Notes: generated by a model not told the origin, from the sequence alone. Positions 1-5,459 are shown, counted from the first letter of the stretch. The stretch: 7,308 nt of DNA from an uncultured Acidimicrobiales bacterium (GCA_938091985.1 CALKOE010000437.1:1-7308), one strand, 5' to 3'. Numbers and translations: made by a program.

Positions 1-100
1 CGCTGGCATCAGCGCCGATCTCGCAGCGGGTATCGCCGCGGCAGCCACCTCGATCGACGAGGGCCACGCTGCGGCCAAGGTCGCCGCTCTGGCGAGCTGA
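1..100 (+). CDS. trpD: Anthranilate phosphoribosyltransferase, C-terminal end (partial)
   Basis: Only the last 32 residues are present, read from base 2 to a TGA at 98-100. The peptide (AGISADLAAGIAAAATSIDEG, then HAAAKVAALAS, given in two parts) is the Ala-rich final helix pair typical of TrpD, where a short 'A...SIDSGKA..KLEAL' ending follows the glycine-rich substrate-binding core. TrpD transfers the phosphoribosyl group of PRPP to anthranilate in tryptophan synthesis in the cytoplasm. The converging neighbour supports the call: in mycobacteria trpD (Rv2192c) lies next to the same exonuclease/UvrC-like gene (Rv2191). Too little sequence remains to see catalytic residues. A different protein with an Ala-rich C-terminus, such as another member of the nucleoside phosphorylase-like fold, cannot be excluded. 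Confidence 0.65.
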   Translation, partial: AGISADLAAGIAAAATSIDEGHAAAKVAALAS

Positions 101-112
101 CCAGCGGTCAGC
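96..112. terminator. Bidirectional hairpin over two converging stop codons
   Basis: GCTGACC (96-102), a 3-base AGC loop (103-105) and GGTCAGC (106-112) form a perfect 7-bp stem. The left arm contains the TGA of the rightward gene (98-100) and the right arm contains the TGA of the leftward nuclease gene (read at 110-108). The symmetry lets it act on both transcripts. There is no U-tract on either side, as is common for actinobacterial terminators, so termination is inferred from position and symmetry only. Confidence 0.5.
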
Positions 113-1871
113 GGCGAGTGCCGACGCCGGCTCGTCGACGCCGCGGTCGACCTGCGCCCACGCCCGTGCGTTCGGTGGCTCGACCGGCCGATGATGAGTC
201 CTGCGGCGCGTAGGTGGGGATCCGCGGTAGTGGCTCGACCAGAACACCCCCGACCGACTCGAGCCGGACCTTGCCGGCGTTTCGTTCGAGCCAGGCCACG
301 ATCGTGAGCAGCTCGTCGGCTTCATCACGGCGGGGAACGGGCAGACGAGTTGCTCCGGCGGGGATCGGCGTGGGCGCGCCGACGGCGAGTTCGTCGCCCC
401 AGAGTGATGCGGTCTCACCCTCGGCACCGCACGCCACCAGGAGGCCGCGGTCGAGTTCGGCCCATGCCGAGCCGATCGAGATGCGGACCTCGCCGGCCCG
501 GCGCAAGAGATCGAACCGCCGGCTGCGGCGCAATGCCCCGGAGAGTGCCTCGGCTCGGTCTCGCACGTCGGCGGCTTCCTCGAATCGCTCGGTGCTCGCG
601 AGCATTTCGATGCGCTCGTCGAGGGGGGCGAGCAGACGGGCAGGGTCACGTTCGAGTGTGTCGAGCAGCTCGTCGATCACCTTGGTGTAGTCATCGTCGG
701 AGGTGGCACCGGAACACGGACAGGCGGCCACCCCGATCTGGGCCGGGGCGCAGGTGGGCCTCAGGGTTGTGCCCGTGGACTTGGCTGTGCAACGACGGAT
801 CGGTGCGGCCGACTCGATTGCCTCGATCACTCGCTTGGCCCGCTTCGCCGACGAGATCGGGCCGAGATAGAGCGCGCCGTCGTCTTTCACCGAGCGCACC
901 ACCGAGAGTCGGGGAAAGCGCTCGTCGAGGGTGAGCTTCACATACGGGTACTTGCTCGACTTCGTGCCCTGTCGGTTGAAACGAGGGAGGTGCTTGTGGA
1001 TCAGGCGCAGCTCGAGCACGGCGGCTTCGAGCCCATTGCGACACACGTGGTGATCGATGCGCTTCGTCTCCCGCAAGAGCTGTCCGATCTTTCGACGCTC
1101 ATCCGTGGAGAAATAACTCCGTACCCGTGAGCGCAGGTTGGCCGCCTTGCCCACGTAGAGAATCTCGCCGCGGGCATCGAGAAACATGTAGACGCCAGGT
1201 TCGCAGGGGAGACCATCGGTGAGCGGGAGCTTCTTCGCCTGCGCGCTGCCCGCCATCTTCGGGAGCACGATCAGGTCGTCGAGCCCGGTGACGCCCAGAG
1301 ATCCGGCCCGTTCCAACAGGTAGTGGAGGAGGTCGCCGGTGGCGAGCGCATCATCGAGCGCACGGTGGCTCGGGGTGTGGGAAAGGCGGAGTCGGTCGGC
1401 CAGGGTGCCGAGCTTGCAGTTGGGCACCTCGTCTCGCAGTAGGCGGCGGGCGAGCGCCAGGGTGTCGATAGAGCGATGGGGGAGTCGGGGACGCCCCTGC
1501 TGCTCGAGCGCGGCGTTGAGAAAGCCGATGTCGAATCTGATGTTGTGGCCGACGATCACTGCGTCGCCGATGAACTCCAGCAGCGAGGGCATCACCGCTT
1601 CCATCCGAGGTGCCCGCATCACCATGGATTCGGTGATGCCGGTGATCACCGTGATCTCCGGTGGGATCGCGCAACCCGGGTCGACGAGCGTCTGGTAGGT
1701 GCCGAGGCATTCGCCGCCCTTGAGCTTCACTGCGCCTACTTCGGTGATGGCGCAGTTGGCGGCGGAACCGCCGGTCGTCTCGAGGTCGACGACTACGAAG
1801 GTGACCTCGTGCAAGGCCGTGCCGAGATCGTCGAAGCTGCGCTGGGACTCGACGAACGTCTGTTCGGACAT
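108..1871 (-). CDS. DEDDh exonuclease fused to UvrC-like GIY-YIG nuclease (Rv2191-type)
   Basis: Predicted 587-residue two-nuclease protein of DNA repair. The N-terminal domain (about residues 22-190) is a DnaQ/epsilon-type 3'-5' exonuclease. It shows VDLETTG (D29, E31), GHNIRFD (H109, D114) and HRALDDA (H169, D173), the full DEDDh set of metal ligands plus the catalytic His. The second domain (about 215-310) is a GIY-YIG nuclease as in the UvrC N-terminus: GVY (Y228), LYVGKA (Y239), an Arg near 249 and the metal-binding Glu near 287 in EAAVLE. A UvrC-like cysteine cluster (C361, C374, C384, C386) and a UVR-like helical hairpin (about 418-446) follow. The UvrC RNase H and HhH domains are not recognisable, and the tail is very basic. 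ATG at 1871 is chosen because no ATG, GTG or TTG lies in frame between it and the neighbouring gene's stop, and because the conserved SFDDLGT segment just before the exonuclease core must be kept. Two SOS-type operators sit at the start. The biochemical role of this fusion family is poorly defined, and Cho-like incision is inferred. Confidence 0.93.
   Translation of the reverse strand: MSEQTFVESQRSFDDLGTALHEVTFVVVDLETTGGSAANCAITEVGAVKLKGGECLGTYQTLVDPGCAIPPEITVITGITESMVMRAPRMEAVMPSLLEFIGDAVIVGHNIRFDIGFLNAALEQQGRPRLPHRSIDTLALARRLLRDEVPNCKLGTLADRLRLSHTPSHRALDDALATGDLLHYLLERAGSLGVTGLDDLIVLPKMAGSAQAKKLPLTDGLPCEPGVYMFLDARGEILYVGKAANLRSRVRSYFSTDERRKIGQLLRETKRIDHHVCRNGLEAAVLELRLIHKHLPRFNRQGTKSSKYPYVKLTLDERFPRLSVVRSVKDDGALYLGPISSAKRAKRVIEAIESAAPIRRCTAKSTGTTLRPTCAPAQIGVAACPCSGATSDDDYTKVIDELLDTLERDPARLLAPLDERIEMLASTERFEEAADVRDRAEALSGALRRSRRFDLLRRAGEVRISIGSAWAELDRGLLVACGAEGETASLWGDELAVGAPTPIPAGATRLPVPRRDEADELLTIVAWLERNAGKVRLESVGGVLVEPLPRIPTYAPQDSSSAGRATERTGVGAGRPRRRRAGVGTRR
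1853..1866 (-). promoter_or_regulatory. Putative LexA/SOS box, start-proximal copy
   Basis: On the coding strand this reads CGAACAGACGTTCG, i.e. CGAAC-N4-GTTCG. It matches the Gram-positive/actinobacterial LexA box (CGAACRNRYGTTCG) at every position. It covers codons 2-7 of the nuclease gene, so bound LexA would block an initiating or early elongating polymerase. The sequence match is direct; LexA control is inferred. Confidence 0.7.
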
Positions 1872-1877
1872 CCAGCC

Positions 1878-1906
1878 AGGATGGACGAACGTCTGTTCGG
1901 CGTCAA
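1878..1906 (-). promoter_or_regulatory. Predicted promoter of the exonuclease/GIY-YIG gene
   Basis: On the minus strand TTGACG (1906-1901) is a good -35. After a 17-bp spacer comes CATCCT (1883-1878), a weak -10 that keeps the A at position 2 and the T at position 6. The ATG follows 6 bases later at 1871, so the transcript may be leaderless. The poor -10 and lack of a clear Shine-Dalgarno sequence fit a promoter that is weak and repressor-controlled. Confidence 0.5.
1886..1899 (-). promoter_or_regulatory. Putative LexA/SOS box, promoter-spacer copy
   Basis: An identical copy of the start-proximal box lies 33 bp upstream, centre to centre, or about three helical turns, which would place both repressors on nearly the same DNA face. 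It lies wholly inside the 17-bp spacer between the predicted -35 and -10 of the nuclease promoter, a standard place for a LexA operator. Confidence 0.72.
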
Positions 1907-1918
1907 GCGACTGTCGAG

Positions 1919-3523
1919 CTAGAGCAGGACCGACTTGAGATGATCGGCGAGACGTACGGCGAGTGCCACGATCGTGTAGGTCGGCGTGGCCACCCCCGGC
2001 GTGGAGAAGACCGAACTCCCGGCAACCCACAGATTGTCCACGTCGTGCATGCGGCAGTCGGGGTCGACCACGCCCTCGTTGCGGTCATCGGTCATGCGGG
2101 TCGTGCACATGTGGTGGAAGCCGACGCCGATCGGGAAATTGTCGAGATCGATCTCCGACGGCGTCGCTGAGTAGAGGGTGATGTATTCGCCCTGGACGAG
2201 ATTGTCGATGGCGTCGGCATGGACGCCACCGGGGATGAGCTGCATGCGGCCCCACCCGGCTTCGCCGGCGGCTTCGGCGATGGTGCGGAGTCCGCCGAGC
2301 ACCCGTGCTCTGTCGTCGGCGCTGTAGCGCCAGTCGAGTTCGACACGGCGCATGCCGGTGGCGTCTGTCGCTCGCCCGAGACCCACCCGGCTCTCGGGAT
2401 CGAGTTCCTGTTCGGCGAGTGCCTGGAGAGAGACCACGCTCTCCGGCGACTCGGCGCGATGGCCCAACAGCGCGCTGATTTCGCTGGTGCCTGCTCGACC
2501 CGCTTCCTCCGCCGGTCGACCTGCATCGAGGTTGCCGACGAGCAGCTGCATTTCGACGCCGGTGGTGGCCTCGTCGCGAAGGTGATCGTCGGTGAGGCCA
2601 AGGGCGAACTTCGCTCCGTGCCGGTTCCCTGCGTGGCGCCCGGACGGAATCGTGACCTCGTCGCCGGCCAGGCCGGCAAGAGCCTCGGCCCCGGATTCGG
2701 CCACCCCGAAACCCGCATAGACCTGAAGGTGCTCGGCAAAGTGGCGCCCCACCTGGTCGGTGGCGTTGCCGAGTCCGGAGTCGTCGGCGTCGGTGGACGA
2801 GAGGAGGATTCGGGCGTTCTCGATGCCGCCGGTCGCGAGCACGAATGCAGTTGCCGTCACATCGAAGGAGATGCCTTCGAGGGTGCGGGCCTGGACAGCG
2901 GTGACCGCGCGCCCGTCGTCGGTCGCCAGGTTCACCACATTGGCGTGGAGCATCACCTCGACGTCAACGCTCGCCTCCAAATCACTCCGGTAGAGAAGGC
3001 CGAACAGGGTCGGGTAGGTGAGCTGGAAGACGAACGGCTCGACGCGGGCATTGCCGATCGCCGGCGCCGCCAGGCCAAGACGCTGCTCCCATGTGTCGAG
3101 GCCGAAGTCGCCGTCGGTGATGCGAACCCACTCCGTCGCCCGGTCCCAATAGGGCAGCAGGTCGTCGTGGGAGATCGGCCAGCCGGAGCGGCGGAGACCC
3201 TCACGGACCTCGAAGTCGATGGGTGACAGAGGCCGGCAGAACCCGGCCCAGTGATTCGTGGTGCCACCGAGATAACGCAAGCGGGTCTGGTCGAGCCGAA
3301 CCGGATTGTCGAGGGTCTCCAGGGTTCGACCGACGGAATCTCCGGCGGCGAGGTCCTGAGTGTCGGGCTCGACATCGGTGCCGCCCGATTCAAGGACGAT
3401 CACCGAGAGTCCGCTTCCCATGAGCTCCATGGCGAGCGTGATTCCGGCCGCCCCGGCACCGATGACGCAGACGTCGGCGGAGCGACGTGTGCCGCTCGGC
3501 AGCGAGCGCGCATCGGTCAGCAT
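1919..3523 (-). CDS. GMC-family FAD-dependent dehydrogenase (exported by a Tat partner)
   Basis: A 534-residue flavoprotein of the glucose-methanol-choline oxidoreductase family, which oxidises an alcohol or sugar hydroxyl. The N-terminus has the ADP-binding fold VIGAGAAG (G22, G24, G27) and a strand ending in E45. GGTTNHWAG at 86-94 resembles the flavin-contact loop of bacterial gluconate/fructose dehydrogenases and pyranose oxidases, with H91 where pyranose oxidase attaches FAD covalently. The C-terminus has HHMCTTRM (H470 as the likely catalytic base), VDPDCRMHDVDNLWVAGSS, then GVATPTYT, the family signature, but the usual active-site Asn is Thr (T513). It has no signal peptide. Its ATG overlaps the stop of the Tat-signal gene upstream (shared ATGCTGA, 3523-3517), with GAGG (3534-3531) 7 bases before the start, so the two are coupled. 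Known hitch-hiker dehydrogenases of this type are exported folded with the small subunit. Substrate and electron acceptor are unknown; no cytochrome c subunit is seen here. Confidence 0.9.
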   Translation of the reverse strand: MLTDARSLPSGTRRSADVCVIGAGAAGITLAMELMGSGLSVIVLESGGTDVEPDTQDLAAGDSVGRTLETLDNPVRLDQTRLRYLGGTTNHWAGFCRPLSPIDFEVREGLRRSGWPISHDDLLPYWDRATEWVRITDGDFGLDTWEQRLGLAAPAIGNARVEPFVFQLTYPTLFGLLYRSDLEASVDVEVMLHANVVNLATDDGRAVTAVQARTLEGISFDVTATAFVLATGGIENARILLSSTDADDSGLGNATDQVGRHFAEHLQVYAGFGVAESGAEALAGLAGDEVTIPSGRHAGNRHGAKFALGLTDDHLRDEATTGVEMQLLVGNLDAGRPAEEAGRAGTSEISALLGHRAESPESVVSLQALAEQELDPESRVGLGRATDATGMRRVELDWRYSADDRARVLGGLRTIAEAAGEAGWGRMQLIPGGVHADAIDNLVQGEYITLYSATPSEIDLDNFPIGVGFHHMCTTRMTDDRNEGVVDPDCRMHDVDNLWVAGSSVFSTPGVATPTYTIVALAVRLADHLKSVLL

Positions 3524-3963
3524 TCGTCTGCCTCGCAGAGCAGGGCGACAACGGCCGCGGCGCGTGCTTCGGACTCGGCGAGCACCCAGCCGTCGACGCT
3601 CACCGTGCGGCGTTGAGCGAAGTCATCGCGAACGATCGCAGCTGCATCGACGAGCGGGTCGTCGCCGATACCGGGAAGGGCACGCAGCAGCGTCTGGAGA
3701 TCATCCTCGCCGGTTGTGGCGATCACCCGGCGCCCCAGTGCGATGACGGCGGCGTCGACCGCGACCGGAAGGCTCGGTACCTGCACCGGGGCGGCGGTTG
3801 TTGTCGTCGTCGAGGTGGAGGTCGTGGTCGTTGTCGGGTCGTCGGGCAGCGACACGACCTCGCCGTCGCTTCGTCGATCGATGAAGCCGGCACCGCCGGA
3901 GATGATCAGCGCAAGAGCCCCACCGGATCCGAGTTTGAGCGTCTGGCGTCGAGTCAGGGACAC
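3517..3963 (-). CDS. Tat-signal small subunit of the GMC dehydrogenase
   Basis: A 148-residue protein read from GTG at 3963. The N-terminus SLTRRQTLKLG (R5, R6) followed by a hydrophobic stretch (about 14-28) is a twin-arginine signal. No clear AxA cleavage site is visible, so it may stay as an anchor. A Thr-rich linker spans 44-56. The C-terminal domain (about 64-142) has ALGRRVIA, DDPLVDAAAIVRDDF and VSVDGWVLAESEAR, resembling the short partner subunits (gluconate 2-dehydrogenase subunit 3-like) encoded beside GMC dehydrogenases. Such subunits carry the Tat signal for the flavoprotein and help its maturation. It ends in a Cys (C148), with another at C143. The GTG start is chosen because it sits right before the Tat motif and 7 bases after a TAGATT -10 box; an ATG at 4011 would put 16 extra residues before it and overlap the divergent gene's start. 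The partner function rests on context and family resemblance. Confidence 0.8.
   Translation of the reverse strand: MSLTRRQTLKLGSGGALALIISGGAGFIDRRSDGEVVSLPDDPTTTTTSTSTTTTTAAPVQVPSLPVAVDAAVIALGRRVIATTGEDDLQTLLRALPGIGDDPLVDAAAIVRDDFAQRRTVSVDGWVLAESEARAAAVVALLCEADEC
3796..3834 (-). repeat. Low-complexity Thr-rich codon tract
   Basis: These 13 codons encode Thr with two Ser (PTTTTTSTSTTTTTAAP with flanks). They form a flexible, possibly glycosylated spacer between the Tat segment and the folded domain of the small subunit. Such Thr runs ending in AAP are frequent in exported proteins of Acidimicrobiia, as I recall. The tract could vary in length between strains by slippage. Confidence 0.75.
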
Positions 3964-3970
3964 GGCGGGG

Positions 3971-3976
3971 AATCTA
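3971..3976 (-). promoter_or_regulatory. -10 box of the Tat/GMC operon
   Basis: On the minus strand TAGATT (3976-3971) fits TANNNT and lies 7 bases before the GTG start at 3963, the spacing expected for a leaderless transcript. No TTGACA-like -35 is found at 16-18 bp. There is no Shine-Dalgarno sequence before the GTG (the intervening bases are CCCCGCC), which supports leaderless initiation. Confidence 0.55.
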
Positions 3977-3978
3977 GT

Positions 3979-3989
3979 GGTGTCACACC
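3979..3989. promoter_or_regulatory. Palindrome in the divergent promoter region, possible operator
   Basis: GGTGTCACACC is a perfect 5+1+5 inverted repeat placed almost midway between the two divergent -10 boxes, so a protein bound there could affect both promoters. It is short, and no regulator gene lies in the window, so an operator role is only a suggestion. Confidence 0.3.
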
Positions 3990-3996
3990 CCCTTCG

Positions 3997-4002
3997 TAGG
4001 GT
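3997..4002 (+). promoter_or_regulatory. -10 box of the small four-cysteine protein gene
   Basis: TAGGGT fits TANNNT and lies 7 bases before the ATG at 4010, a leaderless arrangement mirrored by the opposite promoter. No Shine-Dalgarno sequence is present in the GCAGTCC between them. The -35 region expected for this promoter falls on the opposite gene's -10 box. Confidence 0.55.
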
Positions 4003-4009
4003 GCAGTCC

Positions 4010-4291
4010 ATGGCACCTTCCTCCCACCTCCGCCTGGTTCCCGACCTGTCTTCCGGCGAGTCAGGGCTCTTCCAGCCTTTCTCGACCGAAGCGGCCCTCA
4101 CCATCGACTGTGAGATCTGCGAGGTCCGCGACACCGATGCATGCGATGACTGTGTCGTGAGCTATCTCGTGGGGCACGAGGCCGGCACCCCGGTCGTGCT
4201 CGATGCCGACGAGAAGCGAGCCGTCGATCTGCTGGCCGACGCCGGGTTGGTGCCCGCGAGTCGGTTTGTGCCTCGTCCCGGCGTTGGGTGA
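4010..4291 (+). CDS. Small four-cysteine protein, probable zinc-binding, unknown function
   Basis: A 93-residue acidic protein of no family I can name. After a loosely ordered N-terminus (1-30) it has IDCEICEVRDTDACDDC, a CX2C-X7-CX2C arrangement (C34, C37, C45, C48) that suits one zinc ion in a ribbon or knuckle. VVSYLVG follows, then a short Val-rich strand, and a helix with DADEKRAVDLLADAGLVP. The tail SRFVPRP is basic. No signal peptide or membrane segment is seen, so it is probably cytoplasmic. The start is set at ATG 4010 because a TAGGGT box lies 7 bases upstream and upstream in-frame sequence is the reverse of the divergent gene. It is followed after 37 bases by the QueG gene in the same direction. 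The four cysteines could also bind an iron-sulphur centre, but the close CX2C pairs favour zinc. Confidence 0.75.
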   Translation: MAPSSHLRLVPDLSSGESGLFQPFSTEAALTIDCEICEVRDTDACDDCVVSYLVGHEAGTPVVLDADEKRAVDLLADAGLVPASRFVPRPGVG

Positions 4292-4316
4292 TCCGCGGCG
4301 GGTCGGCCCACGCTCG

Positions 4317-4322
4317 TAGCAT
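4317..4322 (+). promoter_or_regulatory. -10 box of the queG gene
   Basis: TAGCAT fits TANNNT and stands 6 bases before the GTG start at 4329, again with leaderless spacing. The intergenic gap (4292-4328) holds nothing else recognisable, and no -35 match is seen at standard distance. It suggests the gene can be transcribed apart from the small upstream gene. Confidence 0.5.
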
Positions 4323-4328
4323 GGGTGG

Positions 4329-5459
4329 GTGCCTGCAACGCTCGCGGCGCTCCAACGCATCGGTCTCGAGGCAGGCCTGTGTGCGGTTGGCGCCACCACC
4401 GCCGATCCCTTCCCCTCGACGCGTGCAGATCTCGAAGAGCGCAAGGCCCGCGGCCTCGACGCCGGAATGCAGTTCACCTATCGGAATCCGGCCCGCTCGA
4501 CGGATCCCGACCGGTCGCTGCCGGGCGCGACCACGCTGATCGTCGGGGCCTACGACTATCAGCGACTCGAGCCGGCTCCGCCGGTCGTTGAGCCGGTCGG
4601 GCGTGTGGCCGCTTACTCGTGGGAAGACCACTACGCCGAGCTGCGCGCCGGCCTCGAGGCGATGGCCGTCGAGCTGCGAAGCGACGGGTACCGGGCGATC
4701 GTGTTGGCCGACCAGAACCATCTGGTCGATCGTGCCGCCGCGCATCGAGCCGGCATCGGGTGGTGGGGGAAGAGCAGCAACGTCCTGGTGCCCGGCGTCG
4801 GGAGCCTCGTGGTGCTCGGCTCGGTCCTCACCGATGCTCCGGTCGCCATTCCCGATCCAGCGCCTGTCGACGACGGCTGTCGCTCGTGCACGAAGTGTCT
4901 CGATGGCTGCCCGACCGGGGCGATCATCGAACCCGGCGTGATCGACGCGGCGCGATGTCTGGCCTGGCTTCTTCAGACCGATGGGCTGTTTCCCGTCGAC
5001 TACCGAGTGGCGCTGGGAGATCGCCTTTACGGCTGCGACGACTGCCAAGACGTGTGTCCTCCCAACCAGATTCGCCGTCGCCGACCCTCGGAGGCCGGCG
5101 ATGACGGCGCCTGGGTACCGATCCTCGAAGTGCTGGCGCTCGACGACGCCGCCCTGATGGAACGTCTCGGCCGCTGGTACATCCCAGATCGCAATCCGGC
5201 GTACCTGCGCCGCAACCTGCTTGTGGTCCTCGGCAACCTCGGTTCGGCAGATGACCCGGCGGTGCTCCACGCGTTGCGGGTTGCCCTGACCGATGAACGC
5301 GGCGTGGTGAGGGCTCATGCGGTCTGGGCCGCACGGCGCCTCGGGGCTGACAAGCTCCTTGTCTCTCTGGCGACCGATGACGACGAGATGATGCGGGCCG
5401 AACTCGACCGTGCCGACGTACCGCGGCTCGACGTTCGTTCCGGCCCGGCGAGGGCGTAA
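4329..5459 (+). CDS. queG: Epoxyqueuosine reductase (QueG)
   Basis: A 376-residue cytoplasmic iron-sulphur enzyme that, in its family, uses cobalamin and two [4Fe-4S] clusters to reduce epoxyqueuosine to queuosine at the wobble base of GUN tRNAs. The N-terminal domain (about 1-170) is the cobalamin/substrate part. LADQNHLVDRAAAHRAGIGWWGK (shown as LADQNHLVDR at 126-135 and AGIGWWGK at 141-148) carries D128 where QueG has its catalytic Asp, though the usual Pro of VDxxP is His. The ferredoxin-like part has CRSCTKCLDGCP (C184, C187, C190, C194), C210 and GCDDCQDVCP (C236, C239, C243), the eight-ligand pattern minus none. Residues about 288-345 look like a HEAT-type repeat (NPAYLRRNLLVVLGNLG, then RAHAVWAARRLG), which in QueG grips the tRNA anticodon loop. 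GTG 4329 follows a TAGCAT box. The stop TAA (5457-5459) is inside the next gene's -10 box. No other queuosine genes are visible. Confidence 0.9.
   Translation: MPATLAALQRIGLEAGLCAVGATTADPFPSTRADLEERKARGLDAGMQFTYRNPARSTDPDRSLPGATTLIVGAYDYQRLEPAPPVVEPVGRVAAYSWEDHYAELRAGLEAMAVELRSDGYRAIVLADQNHLVDRAAAHRAGIGWWGKSSNVLVPGVGSLVVLGSVLTDAPVAIPDPAPVDDGCRSCTKCLDGCPTGAIIEPGVIDAARCLAWLLQTDGLFPVDYRVALGDRLYGCDDCQDVCPPNQIRRRRPSEAGDDGAWVPILEVLALDDAALMERLGRWYIPDRNPAYLRRNLLVVLGNLGSADDPAVLHALRVALTDERGVVRAHAVWAARRLGADKLLVSLATDDDEMMRAELDRADVPRLDVRSGPARA

Larger units (their letters stand above)
1851..1900. repeat. Two 17-bp direct repeats spaced 33 bp apart
   Basis: GACGAACGTCTGTTCGG occurs at 1851-1867 and 1884-1900 without mismatch, while the bases between and beside the copies do not match each other. 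The repeated unit is therefore the operator, not a larger tandem duplication. Because 33 is a multiple of three, the reading frame upstream of the ATG would spell the same EQTFV peptide, which can mislead start prediction. Confidence 0.9.

Noticed and set aside
1906..1920. Small palindrome CGACTGTCG with imperfect flanks after the GMC gene stop, as a terminator
   Set aside because: Only a 4-bp perfect stem with a 1-base loop, which is too weak; it partly overlaps the predicted -35 region and the GMC stop codon.
1872..2030. Upstream extension of the nuclease gene to an ATG at 2030
   Set aside because: It would overlap the end of the GMC gene by over 100 bases, adds a low-complexity peptide, and would bury the promoter and an SOS box in coding sequence.
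2219..3226. Rightward open frame (about 335 codons) opposite the GMC dehydrogenase
   Set aside because: The minus-strand product shows the full set of GMC motifs; the plus-strand translation shows none.
3964..4011. ATG at 4011 as start of the Tat-signal protein
   Set aside because: It would place extra residues before the twin-arginine motif, overlap the divergent gene's ATG, and ignore the well-placed TAGATT box before GTG 3963.
4098..5318. Long leftward open frame (about 406 codons) opposite the small cysteine protein and queG
   Set aside because: It lies antisense to a clear QueG with all cysteine motifs; its translation is low-complexity, rich in Arg/His/Gly with no domain, as expected from GC-rich antisense frames.
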